Source of the DNA: Petrocella sp024636985
Lineage (GTDB): Bacteria > Bacillota > Clostridia > Lachnospirales > Vallitaleaceae
Reading direction: 5' to 3'
NCBI GenBank assembly: GCA_024636985.1
Contig: JAGXFY010000081.1
Location: 18,289-82,288 of the forward strand
Length of the DNA stretch: 64,000 nucleotides
Both the position numbers and the translations under genes were made by a program. Of the stretch, positions 18,320 to 27,021 are shown in pieces; the stretch's first letter is position 1; each line of letters opens with the position of its first letter. The notes beneath the pieces were generated by a model. The model did not search any database, had not been told where the DNA came from, and saw only the letters and a list, made by a program, of their open reading frames with translations.

Positions 18320-19114
18320 TTAATCATAAAACGTCTCTACTAATCTGCCAATGATGAGTCCCCATCCGTCCGCCATTAAAAAAAGCAATAACTTAAAGGG
18401 CATTGATATCATAACCGGTGGTAACATCATCATACCCATAGACATCAATACAGAAGCTACGACCATGTCAATGACAATAAAAGGAATGTATATCAAAAAG
18501 CCGATGATAAAGGCCGCTCTAAGCTCACTGATAATAAAGGCAGGGATAATGACTTCTGTTGGTATTTCTTCATATGTTTCTACTGCCTCTATCTTTGCAA
18601 TATCCATAAAAAGAGCTAAATCCTTAGGATTTACCTCCCCCAACATAAATTCTCTTATAGGCGCAAGACCCCGTTCAATTGCAACTTCTTGTGATATTTC
18701 TCCGGCAGCATAAGGCTGCATAGCATCCACATTAATCTGACTAATAACCGGGCTCATGATAAACAAGGTCAAAAATAAAGTCAAACCAACCAAAAGTTGA
18801 TTCGGTGGTGTCTGTTGTGTTGATAAGGCACTTCTTACAAAATGCAGTACAACGATGATTCTAGTAAAAGAAGTCATCATTATAAGAATAGATGGCGCAA
18901 GAGATATGAGTGTCAAAATTACGAGAATTTGAATACTACTCACTACATCTTGTCCATCTTCTGCAGCACCAACACTCAAATCAAAAGAAAAGGGGATTGG
19001 TGCATTGTTTGTTTCTGTAGCATGAGACCTCATTGTGGTGTTACCAAAAAACAAAAGGAACATAGCCAGCACCATCATTATGGTTAAGGCACGCTTTTTA
19101 TTGTTTGCTTTCAT
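18320..19114 (-). CDS. fliP: Flagellar export protein FliP
   Basis: Pentameric membrane core of the export gate. An N-terminal signal peptide (basic ANNKKRAL, hydrophobic run to about residue 25, likely cleavage before ETNNAP) is followed by four transmembrane helices; family motifs include LISLAPSILIMMTSFTRIIVV, RQ-type QQTPPNQLLVGLTLFLT and MSMGMMMLPPVMISMPFKLLLF. 264 residues. Its start lies inside fliO (17-base overlap) with GGGGAAG six bases upstream. Confidence 0.97.
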   Translation of the reverse strand: MKANNKKRALTIMMVLAMFLLFFGNTTMRSHATETNNAPIPFSFDLSVGAAEDGQDVVSSIQILVILTLISLAPSILIMMTSFTRIIVVLHFVRSALSTQQTPPNQLLVGLTLFLTLFIMSPVISQINVDAMQPYAAGEISQEVAIERGLAPIREFMLGEVNPKDLALFMDIAKIEAVETYEEIPTEVIIPAFIISELRAAFIIGFLIYIPFIVIDMVVASVLMSMGMMMLPPVMISMPFKLLLFLMADGWGLIIGRLVETFYD

Positions 19115-19472
19115 CTATATCTTCCCCTATTTTATTATTGCTATCATGATGTTTAGAAGCGAATTTTTTCATATATGCACTAAAGGGGACCTTATTATCT
19201 TCTGAAAATGTCAGCTTAGATTCTTCCACTGACTGAACAAAGGTGATATGGTCTTTTGAGACACCAATGACCATGTATTCACTACCAATACGTATCAACT
19301 GCAATGTTTTTTGGGGCCCTACAGGAATCACTTCAATAATCTTCAAATTACTACCATTGCTTTTATTCATTTGAAGATTACCGAGGAATTTTGTAGCAAA
19401 ATAGGCTGCCCATAGAATCACAAAAAAAAGTATGATGACCGTAATAAACTGTAAATAATCCTTTAGATCCAT
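19098..19472 (-). CDS. fliO: Flagellar biosynthesis protein FliO (FliZ of Bacillus)
   Basis: Assists assembly of the FliP ring. Short product of 124 residues: an N-terminal transmembrane helix (about 7-27) and a small cytoplasmic beta domain with the family segment LKIIEVIPVGPQKTLQLIRIG, followed by a polar tail. Bacillus FliZ has a signal peptide that is missing here, as in most short clostridial FliO proteins. Identified jointly by sequence and by its place before fliP. Confidence 0.9.
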   Translation of the reverse strand: MDLKDYLQFITVIILFFVILWAAYFATKFLGNLQMNKSNGSNLKIIEVIPVGPQKTLQLIRIGSEYMVIGVSKDHITFVQSVEESKLTFSEDNKVPFSAYMKKFASKHHDSNNKIGEDIDESKQ

Positions 19473-19488
19473 CTTGAGCTCCTAACCA

Positions 19489-19854
19489 TTAGCCCGTAAC
19501 TTTTGAAACCGCCTCAATAACACGTTCGGCTTGAAATGGCTTAACAATGAAATCTTTTGCGCCTGCCTGAATGGATTCAATAACCATAGCTTGCTGACCC
19601 ATCGCTGAACACATAATGATATTAGCGTCACCTTTTATGCCTCTTATGGCTTTTACCGCTTCAATACCATCCATCTCCGGCATGGTAATATCCATAATCA
19701 CTAGGTCCGGATTCAACTCTGTAAATTTCTCAACTGCCTTTAAACCATTCTCAGCTTCACCTACTACGTTATAACCATTCTTGGATAGAATGTCTTTAAT
19801 CATCATTCTCATAAATGCTGCATCGTCCACTATTAATATATTTTTTCCAGCCAT
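19489..19854 (-). CDS. cheY: Chemotaxis response regulator CheY
   Basis: Receives phosphate from CheA and binds the switch proteins FliM/FliY to set rotation direction. Single receiver domain of 121 residues: acidic pocket in ILIVDDAAFMR, phosphorylated aspartate in VIMDITMPEMDG, the conserved Ser in CSAMG and Lys in FIVKPF. GGAG lies upstream of the ATG. It sits directly after fliY, whose product dephosphorylates it. Confidence 0.97.
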   Translation of the reverse strand: MAGKNILIVDDAAFMRMMIKDILSKNGYNVVGEAENGLKAVEKFTELNPDLVIMDITMPEMDGIEAVKAIRGIKGDANIIMCSAMGQQAMVIESIQAGAKDFIVKPFQAERVIEAVSKVTG

Positions 19855-19922
19855 TTTTTTCTCTCCTTCGATATATTACAAATGCATCTATTTCATTATA
19901 ACATACTTCATTAAAATGTATA

Positions 19923-21110
19923 TCATAAAATTTGTCCGGCTTGCTTGATGATATCTGTTATACGTATGCTGAAGTTCTCATCGATAACAACAACTTCTCC
20001 TTTAGCTACAATCTTACCATTAACCAATACATCAATAGGTTCTCCTGCCAGCTTATTAAGTTCAATAATCGTACCCGGAGCAAATTCCAATATGTCATGA
20101 ATCGACTTATGGGTTCTACCCAGTTCTACCGTCACCTCAAGAGGTACATCCATAATCAAATCAATGTTCTCTTTTTGTTGAACAAAAGAGCCCATATCAA
20201 AGCTTTGGAATTGTGCCTGTTGGACTTCAACATTTCTTTGATGGGAAGGACTCATACCATTTTGATTGTAGCCCGGCGGCATCATACCTTGATTCATGCC
20301 TTGATTCATGTCAGGTTGTTGATACTGCATCTGTGGTTGCGGTTGTGGCGTGCTTGTTTGCTGATTTTGTTGATTCTGATTCGCCACAGGTTTTTCTTGT
20401 TTTTGTTCTTGTTTTTGTTCTTCTTTCTCTTTTGTGTTTGAAAAATTATCGGTAATCTTTTGAGCAAATTCAATTGGGTAGAGTTGCATCATTTCACTAT
20501 CAACTAAATCACCAATTTGCAATCTAAAGGAAACGCGAATAAATTCTCCGCCTAGAAACTCAGCTACCTCTGTTTGATCAAAGGATTCTGTTAGGTCAAG
20601 TTGATTCGATATGGGAGGTGCTATATCGATTCTCTTGTTAAACATGGAGGACATCGATGTTGCCGCTGATCCAATCATTTGATTCATGGCTTCACTGATT
20701 GCGCTTAGATGTAGGTCAGATAATTCTCCATCCGGACTACTTCCATCTCCACCCATCATTAAGTCTGTAATAACTTTAACATCCTCTTCTTTTAGAATGA
20801 GCAGATTGGTCCCCTCTAGACCTTCCTTATAAACGATTTGTATGGCAACACAGGGACTTGAATACTCTTTTACGATATCATCCCAGTGTACAAGAGATAC
20901 GGTTGGTGTTGTTATAACCACCTTTTGATTGACCAAACTAAACAAAGTGGTTGCCGCTGTACCCATGCTGATGTTAGAAACCTCACCGATGGCATCTTTA
21001 TCTACATCACTAAGTACGTTACTGGACGTCTCTGTCTTAGTTGTATCTTCATCATCATCTAAACCTCTAAGTAGAGCATTTATTTCCTCTTGAGATAACA
21101 TTTCTCCCAT
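19923..21110 (-). CDS. fliY: Flagellar switch protein and CheY-P phosphatase FliY
   Basis: C-ring protein combining a switch role with removal of phosphate from CheY-P. N-terminal CheY-P-binding peptide MLSQEEINALLRGL; a CheC-like phosphatase domain (about 35-210) with two active centres, GEVSNISMGTAATT and SEAMNQMIGSAATS; a long Gln/Pro/Met-rich linker (about 225-310) with QEQKQE and MNQG repeats; and a C-terminal FliN/SpoA domain (about 318-392, VPLEVTVELGRT and LNKLAGEPIDVLVNGK). 395 residues. AGGAGG precedes the ATG. Confidence 0.97.
   Translation of the reverse strand: MGEMLSQEEINALLRGLDDDEDTTKTETSSNVLSDVDKDAIGEVSNISMGTAATTLFSLVNQKVVITTPTVSLVHWDDIVKEYSSPCVAIQIVYKEGLEGTNLLILKEEDVKVITDLMMGGDGSSPDGELSDLHLSAISEAMNQMIGSAATSMSSMFNKRIDIAPPISNQLDLTESFDQTEVAEFLGGEFIRVSFRLQIGDLVDSEMMQLYPIEFAQKITDNFSNTKEKEEQKQEQKQEKPVANQNQQNQQTSTPQPQPQMQYQQPDMNQGMNQGMMPPGYNQNGMSPSHQRNVEVQQAQFQSFDMGSFVQQKENIDLIMDVPLEVTVELGRTHKSIHDILEFAPGTIIELNKLAGEPIDVLVNGKIVAKGEVVVIDENFSIRITDIIKQAGQIL
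20288..20311 (-). repeat. 12-bp direct repeat in the fliY linker
   Basis: Two adjacent copies of CTTGATTCATGC/T (plus strand) encode MNQG repeats in the disordered linker of FliY. The change is in frame. Confidence 0.7.
20394..20423 (-). repeat. Second 12-bp tandem repeat in the fliY linker
   Basis: About two and a half copies of TTCTTGTTTTTG (plus strand) encode the QKQE repeats of the same linker. Confidence 0.7.
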
Positions 21111-21113
21111 AAA

Positions 21114-22097
21114 TTATTCCTCCTTCCGTATAATCGAAACGATTTGGACCGCATTTTTCTTTTCAAACAATCCTGCTTTGGCTGTAAATTTTTCTAAGTC
21201 TCCAACCTTTACTTCTATATCTTCGGTAATTTTCTTATCTAACTTAATAATATCGCCAACCTGAAGATTAATAAAATCATTGACGGTTATAATGCTTTTA
21301 CCTAAAATCGCCTTGACGGGGATTTGGGCTTGAGCAATCCTTTTTTCTATAATATCCCTATAGACTTCTTCATTGGATTCTGTCATAGATGAGAACCAGA
21401 ACTTTGTGTTGAGCTTGTCTATTATAGGTTCAATACATGTATAAGGTATACAAATATTGATCAATCCTTCAACATTACCGATTCTTAGGTTCAACGTTAA
21501 AAGGGCGATGATTTCTGTTGGTGAAATAACTTGGGCAAATTGTGAATTGGTTTCTATCTTCTCAAGTCTAGGTTCTAAACTGACCACATTCTCCCAGGGT
21601 TCAACTAAAAGATCCACACAAATCGCCATAATTTTTTCAATAATGGCAAGCTCGATTTCCGAAAAGTCTCTTTCTTTATCTAAGGTTTCTCCTTTTCCAC
21701 CCAATAGTCGATCAATAATGGAAAATCCTATTTTTACGGAAAAGTCCATCAATACATTGCCTTTTAACGGATATAAATCCATGATACCAAGCAGTATAGG
21801 GTTGGACAAAGCGTTTGAAAATTCCGAAAATGATACAGCCTCTGAATTGATAACTTCTACTTGACAGGAAGTTCGCATGTAGGCAGGTAATGCTGTCGAG
21901 ACGAGTCTTGCATAATGCTCAAAGATAATCTCAAGTGTTCTAAGATGCTCTTTGGCAAATTTGGAAGGTCTTGCAAAATCGTACTCTTTGACATGTTTGG
22001 CGGATGCGTTATGCTTGTATTCCTCTACATCTAGTTCACCCGTATTTAGCGCATTCAACAGATCATCTATTTCATTTTGAGATAATACCTCACCCAT
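21114..22097 (-). CDS. fliM: Flagellar motor switch protein FliM
   Basis: C-ring subunit that binds CheY-P and transmits direction signals to FliG. N-terminal CheY-P-binding motif VLSQNEIDDLLNAL, a central CheC-like domain without phosphatase centres (about 45-225, with the GG pair region in DRLLGGKGE) and a C-terminal SpoA domain (about 250-325). About 327 residues. The second codon ATG is preferred to a GTG start, with GGTGG upstream. The stop is two codons before fliY. Confidence 0.97.
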   Translation of the reverse strand: MGEVLSQNEIDDLLNALNTGELDVEEYKHNASAKHVKEYDFARPSKFAKEHLRTLEIIFEHYARLVSTALPAYMRTSCQVEVINSEAVSFSEFSNALSNPILLGIMDLYPLKGNVLMDFSVKIGFSIIDRLLGGKGETLDKERDFSEIELAIIEKIMAICVDLLVEPWENVVSLEPRLEKIETNSQFAQVISPTEIIALLTLNLRIGNVEGLINICIPYTCIEPIIDKLNTKFWFSSMTESNEEVYRDIIEKRIAQAQIPVKAILGKSIITVNDFINLQVGDIIKLDKKITEDIEVKVGDLEKFTAKAGLFEKKNAVQIVSIIRKEE

Positions 22098-22136
22098 CAC
22101 TTCACCACCTTTTTCGTTATGTCATCCTGCCTTTTA

Positions 22137-22703
22137 TTATTTTGATGATGTTAATAAATTATTAAAATAAACGTCTACGATGGACTCTGATTCAAGTCGA
22201 CCTTGTAAATACAGAAGAATCTCTTTTTTGATAGCTTCTGTCGATTCAGCGCTGGCAAAATCCTCATAGGTTTTGGATTTCATTAGGGTTTCGATACCAT
22301 CTCTTAAAATGGTCTCCCTGGTTGTCATGCTTTCTAATACTTTTGCTGCATCTTTTTCCGTAGCCAAGATGCCAACACCTATTTCCACAACCACATTATG
22401 GACTTTGCCTGAATCCCCAGTATCGTTATAAATAAAAATAAACTTTTCCGAGAAAGTGAAAGGCTCAATATCATTAACAGATATCTGTGGCGGACCGTTT
22501 TCTTCTAGCTCTGCAGCCTCTTCTTCACCCCTAAGTGCCTTACTGATACCCATAATCGTGATTAGTGAAACCATTGAAAAAATCAAAGATACGATAATTA
22601 ATACAACACCAATCATCATGACAATCTTACTCTTGTCTTGTGGTTTTTTTGCTACCTTTTCTACGCCATCCTCGTCTAGTTCTGCTTGTTTCTTCTTAGC
22701 CAT
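22137..22703 (-). CDS. fliL: Flagellar basal body-associated protein FliL
   Basis: Membrane protein that surrounds and supports stators near the motor. Basic cytoplasmic N terminus, one transmembrane helix (about 27-52) and an extracytoplasmic FliL domain (about 75-188) with TFSEKFIFIYNDTG and the C-terminal VYFNNLLTS. 188 residues, slightly longer than Bacillus FliL because of the charged N terminus. GGAG lies six bases before the ATG. Confidence 0.92.
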   Translation of the reverse strand: MAKKKQAELDEDGVEKVAKKPQDKSKIVMMIGVVLIIVSLIFSMVSLITIMGISKALRGEEEAAELEENGPPQISVNDIEPFTFSEKFIFIYNDTGDSGKVHNVVVEIGVGILATEKDAAKVLESMTTRETILRDGIETLMKSKTYEDFASAESTEAIKKEILLYLQGRLESESIVDVYFNNLLTSSK

Positions 22704-22739
22704 AATTGCTCCTTTATTCCATCAATGTCTTTGGACTCA

Positions 22740-23579
22740 CTACTCTGCATTGATTGTATTATACTCTTCTGCTTGTACTTCTTCACTTTGAAGTACAATC
22801 TTCATCTCGACCCTTCTGTTCTTGGCTCGATTCACAATGCTGTCATTGCTCACAATCGGTCGATATTCACCATAACCGGTACATGCAATCTTTTCTTCAC
22901 TAAAGCCCATATTATCAATAAGATATTTACCAACTGCTATGGCTCTACTTGCCGACAGCTCCCAGTTACTAGGGAAATTTGAAGTACGGATCGGTACATT
23001 ATCTGTGTGGCCTTCAATTTGAATATTATAGGCCTCATAACTTTGACCTTGAATCATTTCACCCAGAATCGATATAACATTTAAGGCTTCGGGTTTGATA
23101 ATTGCTTGACCACTATCAAATAGGGCTTCACCCGGTATCGTAATCTTGACGAAGTTAAGTGCATAGCTCACATCCACTTCTTCCCGTATGCCTTGATCTG
23201 TCAGATATGCATTCACCCGTTCATAAACTTCCCGTGCTTCATCTAAGGCAATTGCCTTTTTCTGCTCATCTGACAGTTCTTCATCAGACTCTGTTGTACC
23301 CTCTGAACCTTGAGAAAGACTATTCTCAACTATAATCTGGATGTCACTGAGTTGATTTACACCATTGGTAATCAAATCTGCATCAACAAGGGCTTCTCCA
23401 CCAGGCATAATATCAATCTGATCATTAAAGGATGCTATAGCTTCCTTAAACTTCCTTATATCCACACTGGACATAGAAAATAATAATACAAAAAAGCAAA
23501 GTAAGAGCGTTACCATATCGCCATATGTTGCCATCCAAGCGGGCGCTCCTTTTTTTGCTTCTTCTTCTCTTTTTTTCAT
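22740..23579 (-). CDS. motB: Flagellar stator protein MotB
   Basis: Peptidoglycan-anchored half of the proton-driven stator. Single N-terminal helix carrying the essential aspartate Asp21 in MATYGDMVTLLLCFFV, then a periplasm-facing linker and an OmpA/MotB domain (about 150-270) with IEGHTDNVPI and SANRAIAV-type ELSASRAIAVGKYL plus NRRVEMKI for peptidoglycan binding. 279 residues. Whether the ion is H+ or Na+ cannot be decided from sequence alone. It follows motA by two bases. Confidence 0.96.
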   Translation of the reverse strand: MKKREEEAKKGAPAWMATYGDMVTLLLCFFVLLFSMSSVDIRKFKEAIASFNDQIDIMPGGEALVDADLITNGVNQLSDIQIIVENSLSQGSEGTTESDEELSDEQKKAIALDEAREVYERVNAYLTDQGIREEVDVSYALNFVKITIPGEALFDSGQAIIKPEALNVISILGEMIQGQSYEAYNIQIEGHTDNVPIRTSNFPSNWELSASRAIAVGKYLIDNMGFSEEKIACTGYGEYRPIVSNDSIVNRAKNRRVEMKIVLQSEEVQAEEYNTINAE

Positions 23580-23581
23580 CT

Positions 23582-24373
23582 TTACTCACCCTCTTTTTCA
23601 TTAGGATTGAGTGAAGCTCTAAGAATCGGTGCTAAGAAAGCTTTTAACTTTTCTTCAATAACTCTTGGGTTTTCTCCAGCTTGTATGGACAATAAACCTT
23701 CAATCATAACCTCTTTTAATAGCATTTCCTGTCCGCTTTTGATCTTAAGCTTCTCTGCAAAGGGCGTTGCTACGAGGTTAGCCAATAGGGAGCCATACAT
23801 GGTTGTCAGCAAGGCAACCGCCATAGCAGGACCAATCGCCGATGGATCATCCAAACTTCCCAGCATATTGATTAGACCAATCAGAGTACCAATCATACCC
23901 CAAGCCGGTCCCATTTCTGCAACTTTTTCCCAAAATGTAGCCACTTCTTTATGTCGACCTCCAATGAAAATTAGCTCCGTTTCCAGTATGTTTCTTACAA
24001 GCTCCGGATCTGTACCGTCGACTACCAGCATGATACCTTTTTTCAAAAAATCATCATCGATATTATCAGCCGCTTCTTCAAGAGCTAGGAGCCCTTCTTT
24101 ACGTGCGACATTTGACAATTCAATGATGTTTCTTATAACGCCGGCTTCATCCATGATTGTATTTTTAAAGGCTTTTGTAACTGATTTTAATGCGTTAATA
24201 AACTTGTCCATGGGATGGATGATTAAAACAGAGGCAAAAGCACCACCAAAGGTAATCATAACAGAAGGTGCATTCCAAAATGCCAATAGACCTGTAAGTC
24301 CTTTATCCAGTATTATTGACATAGCAAAAAAGAAAAAACCTGCCACCAAACCTATAACCGTTGCAATATCCAT
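23582..24373 (-). CDS. motA: Flagellar stator protein MotA
   Basis: Membrane half of the torque generator that contacts FliG. Four hydrophobic segments (about 3-22, 30-50, 150-170, 180-200) and the conserved loop with GWGMIGTLIGL-like PAWGMIGTLIGLINML and the proline of ATPFAEKLKIKS. 263 residues. GAGGTGG precedes the ATG. The motA-motB pair sits inside the fla operon, unlike in Bacillus subtilis where motAB is a separate locus. Confidence 0.96.
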   Translation of the reverse strand: MDIATVIGLVAGFFFFAMSIILDKGLTGLLAFWNAPSVMITFGGAFASVLIIHPMDKFINALKSVTKAFKNTIMDEAGVIRNIIELSNVARKEGLLALEEAADNIDDDFLKKGIMLVVDGTDPELVRNILETELIFIGGRHKEVATFWEKVAEMGPAWGMIGTLIGLINMLGSLDDPSAIGPAMAVALLTTMYGSLLANLVATPFAEKLKIKSGQEMLLKEVMIEGLLSIQAGENPRVIEEKLKAFLAPILRASLNPNEKEGE

Positions 24374-24401
24374 ATGTCCACCTCGATCTTATTCATTCAC
24401 T

Positions 24402-24596
24402 CTAATCTGTCTTATAATTGAGTATTTTGGCTTCATAATTAATGATTTTTTCCTGAAGCTCTTCTAGACTTTCACTGATAATAATTATTTTGCCGTTGGT
24501 TAGAACCAAAGTCGTGTCTGGCTTTTCTTCAGCCGATTCAATAAGTCGACTGTTAAGCAAGTAACTTTGACCATTCAATCTTGTTACAAAAATCAT
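24402..24596 (-). CDS. swrD: FlbD/SwrD-like small flagellar protein
   Basis: 64-residue protein of the FlbD family (SwrD/YlzI in Bacillus), which raises motor power in Bacillus subtilis swarming. The family pattern is visible: MIFVTRLNGQSYLLNSRLIE, then DTTLVLTNGKIIIISESLEE. A C-terminal helix follows. It lies just before motA, the usual genomic context. AGGTG precedes the ATG. Confidence 0.93.
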   Translation of the reverse strand: MIFVTRLNGQSYLLNSRLIESAEEKPDTTLVLTNGKIIIISESLEELQEKIINYEAKILNYKTD

Positions 24597-24620
24597 TTCA
24601 TCACACCTTTAAGGGGTTGT

Positions 24621-24639
24621 CGGTTGCATCTCGCAACCG
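24621..24639 (-). other. Stem-loop in the flgE-swrD spacer
   Basis: CGGTTGC-GAGAT-GCAACCG forms a perfect 7-bp stem in the 74-base gap after flgE. There is no T run after it, so it is not a normal terminator; an RNA processing or stabilising element is possible. Confidence 0.5.
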
Positions 24640-24670
24640 AACAAACACCACAATTTATTAAATTCTACCA

Positions 24671-25972
24671 TTATCTCTTAAGATTTACAAGTTCTTGTAA
24701 CAGTTCGTCTGAAGAAGTTATGATTCTGGAATTGGCTTGGAAACCTCTCTGGGTTGTAATCATTTCTGTAAACTCTCTTGATAGGTCTACATTCGACATC
24801 TCAAGCACGCCGGAATTGAAACTTCCACCTCTTGATGTAATGTCTTGACCGAGTCCGTCAAAGTCGCCTGAGTTGGTTGTTGCTACAAACAGATTGCTCC
24901 CCACTTTTTGAAGTCCTGCAGGGTTTTGGAATGCTGCAACGACAATCTGTCCAAGTAATTTGGTTTGTCCGTTGGTGTATCTACCGATAACTTTACCATC
25001 GCCGCCAACTTCGAATCCGGATATACTACCGGCTTGATTCCCTGAACCGATGCCATTGATGTCACCTGAGATTGCCTCAAGTGTTGTATTACCGGCAAAA
25101 AGGGTTAAGTCTCCAAAGTCAACAGACATGGTGCTAAAAGTTGAAAATGGTGTCACCAAGTTGGTCATATCAAACGTATCAGGACCTGCAATAATCTTAC
25201 CTGTAGCAGGATCAAACTCTATAATCTGAGCAATCGGTGCCAACCCTGTAGCCACGCCTACATTCCCGTCTGCATCGGTAATACCAGCATCTGTTAATGT
25301 GATGGTAAACTGGTTCTCATTGGCTAAAGGCAAGTTGGTAATACGATACTCTGCAGTATATCTATAACCTAAACTATCATAGAAGTTAGCAGTAAAAGGC
25401 ACACCATTTGGATCTGACAATTGGGTATCATTAATGTTAATATTACCTGATAAAGTTATATTGCTTGTTGCAGTAGGTTCAGAATAAAGGTTAACCGGAT
25501 TCAGGATCTGAATCGGCTCAACTTGACCTTTTTGTACTTCGCCAGTAGCCTGATCGGCTTTCCAACCCATAACGTTTAGACCTTCAGGTGTAACCAGATT
25601 GCCGGCTTCATCGATTCTAAATGCGCCGGCTCTTGTAAATTTGTTACCTGTTATATCACTGACAACAAAGAAACCGTCGCCTTCGATTTTAAGATCTAGG
25701 GGATTGTCTGTACGTTGTGCCGCACCTTCGCCCATGTCAATATCCACTGAAGATATAGAAGAACCAAGACCTATTTGCATTGGATTTCTACCACCGGTAT
25801 TTTCACTTGCGCCACTAGCACCTTGTATGGTTTGACTAAATACTTCACTGAAGGTAACACGGCTACTTTTAAACCCAACTGTGTTAACATTCGCGATGTT
25901 ATTACCTATAACATCCATTTTTGTTTGGTGAATCCTAAGACCTGAAACACCTGAGTACATTGAACGCATCAT
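24671..25972 (-). CDS. flgE: Flagellar hook protein FlgE
   Basis: Extracellular subunit of the hook, exported by the flagellar apparatus. N-terminal rod/hook motif MYSGVSGLRIHQTKMDVIGNNIANVNTVGFK and C-terminal EMSNVDLSREFTEMITTQRGFQANSRII flank a variable domain; about 433 residues, a normal hook-protein size. The start is the tandem ATG-ATG with AAGGAGG nine bases upstream. FlgE in this position (after flgD and the TIGR02530 gene) is usual. No flgG or flgF rod genes occur in this operon. Confidence 0.95.
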   Translation of the reverse strand: MMRSMYSGVSGLRIHQTKMDVIGNNIANVNTVGFKSSRVTFSEVFSQTIQGASGASENTGGRNPMQIGLGSSISSVDIDMGEGAAQRTDNPLDLKIEGDGFFVVSDITGNKFTRAGAFRIDEAGNLVTPEGLNVMGWKADQATGEVQKGQVEPIQILNPVNLYSEPTATSNITLSGNININDTQLSDPNGVPFTANFYDSLGYRYTAEYRITNLPLANENQFTITLTDAGITDADGNVGVATGLAPIAQIIEFDPATGKIIAGPDTFDMTNLVTPFSTFSTMSVDFGDLTLFAGNTTLEAISGDINGIGSGNQAGSISGFEVGGDGKVIGRYTNGQTKLLGQIVVAAFQNPAGLQKVGSNLFVATTNSGDFDGLGQDITSRGGSFNSGVLEMSNVDLSREFTEMITTQRGFQANSRIITSSDELLQELVNLKR

Positions 25973-26053
25973 AATGTACAACCTCCTTATGTCTATACTG
26001 TATCGAAACTTCTCTGTCATTTAAAGTTTCATAGCTTCCTTCATGAGGTCCGG

Positions 26054-26443
26054 CTATATCAATACAGCACCATCTATGTTTGTAAATACATGTTCTCTAG
26101 CTTCTGATTGATCTAGAGCGGTTACAACTGTTTTATTCTCAATATTGACGACTAACGCTACGTTATCCATTAAGACGAGTGATTCTTTAATACCCTTAGC
26201 TTCTGCTTTGTTAACGCCTGCCTCTAGTCTGGTCATTTGGTCATCTGACAATTCAATCTGTCTTACATCCAAGCGCATACTGGCATGTTTTGAGAATTTC
26301 AGCTTATCTTGACTTTGAATCTGTTGTTGCAAAATATTAGCAAACTTATTGGTGTCTATGTTCTTGTTTTCTATGGATTTGGTTCTTAGTTGTTCTCCTT
26401 GAACCTGTCTGATCGGCGGTATGGGTCTATTTTGTATAATCAT
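26054..26443 (-). CDS. TIGR02530-family flagellar operon protein
   Basis: 129-residue protein matching the pattern of the TIGR02530 flagellar family that lies between flgD and flgE in Bacillus and Clostridia. The conserved core is FSKHASMRLDVRQIELSDDQM (with a DVR where many members have ERN) followed by VNKAEAKGIKESLVLMDN and VNIENKTVVTALD. Its role is not settled; a hook-assembly function is presumed from context. AAGGAGG lies ten bases before the ATG. Confidence 0.88.
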   Translation of the reverse strand: MIIQNRPIPPIRQVQGEQLRTKSIENKNIDTNKFANILQQQIQSQDKLKFSKHASMRLDVRQIELSDDQMTRLEAGVNKAEAKGIKESLVLMDNVALVVNIENKTVVTALDQSEAREHVFTNIDGAVLI

Positions 26444-26457
26444 TTTATTCCGCCTCC

Positions 26458-27009
26458 TTACTGTCCTTCTTCTACATTTTCAACCGGTTCTTCTTCTGTC
26501 TCATCTGCTGTTAAACGGTCGATTTTTTCATTGATGGATATCAGAGCTTCATTCATCTTGTTGATTGCATCAATCATCGCTTCATTGCTTGTTTCCTTGT
26601 CATTAAGCACGGCTTCAACTTTTGCTAGTGCTACATCCACACCATCTACGTTTAGAAATGCTTTTCCACCTTTTAAAGTAACACTCTGTACAATACCTTG
26701 TACAAATTCACTTGCGCCGGTAACTTCATTGTATGAGGAACCTAGTACTGTTTTCCCAATTAAGCTATAGGCTTGTTGCATGGTTGAACTTGTGTTTAGG
26801 TTCTGCATCTGTTCTAAAGATGAAAATTGAGCCATCTGTGCTAAGAAGTCCTCATTTTTTGCCGGTTCCAAAGGGTCTTGATAACGCATTTGAGTCACTA
26901 GTAGTTGAAGAAAAGCATCTTTGTTCAGATTATCCGACTTACCTTTATCTTTTGTTGCGTCCATACCATATTTGGCCATGATATCTTGTACTGAATCTAC
27001 TGTTGACAT
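26458..27009 (-). CDS. flgD: Flagellar hook capping protein FlgD
   Basis: Scaffold that caps the growing hook and is discarded after assembly. The N-terminal region has the family sequence KDAFLQLLVTQMRYQDPLEP followed by FLAQMAQFSSLEQMQNL. 183 residues; the C terminus is a short acidic, probably coiled extension (ETEEEPVENVEEG) rather than a full Ig-like pair. GGTGG precedes the ATG. It follows fliK by 12 bases. Confidence 0.95.
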   Translation of the reverse strand: MSTVDSVQDIMAKYGMDATKDKGKSDNLNKDAFLQLLVTQMRYQDPLEPAKNEDFLAQMAQFSSLEQMQNLNTSSTMQQAYSLIGKTVLGSSYNEVTGASEFVQGIVQSVTLKGGKAFLNVDGVDVALAKVEAVLNDKETSNEAMIDAINKMNEALISINEKIDRLTADETEEEPVENVEEGQ

Positions 27010-27021
27010 TTTGTCACCACC

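Noticed and set aside
23607..24467. Open frame of 286 codons on the plus strand, opposite motA
   Set aside because: It mirrors the coding frame of motA and swrD, has no ribosome site and its translation is a low-complexity Ser/Pro/Ile-rich sequence typical of antisense frames.
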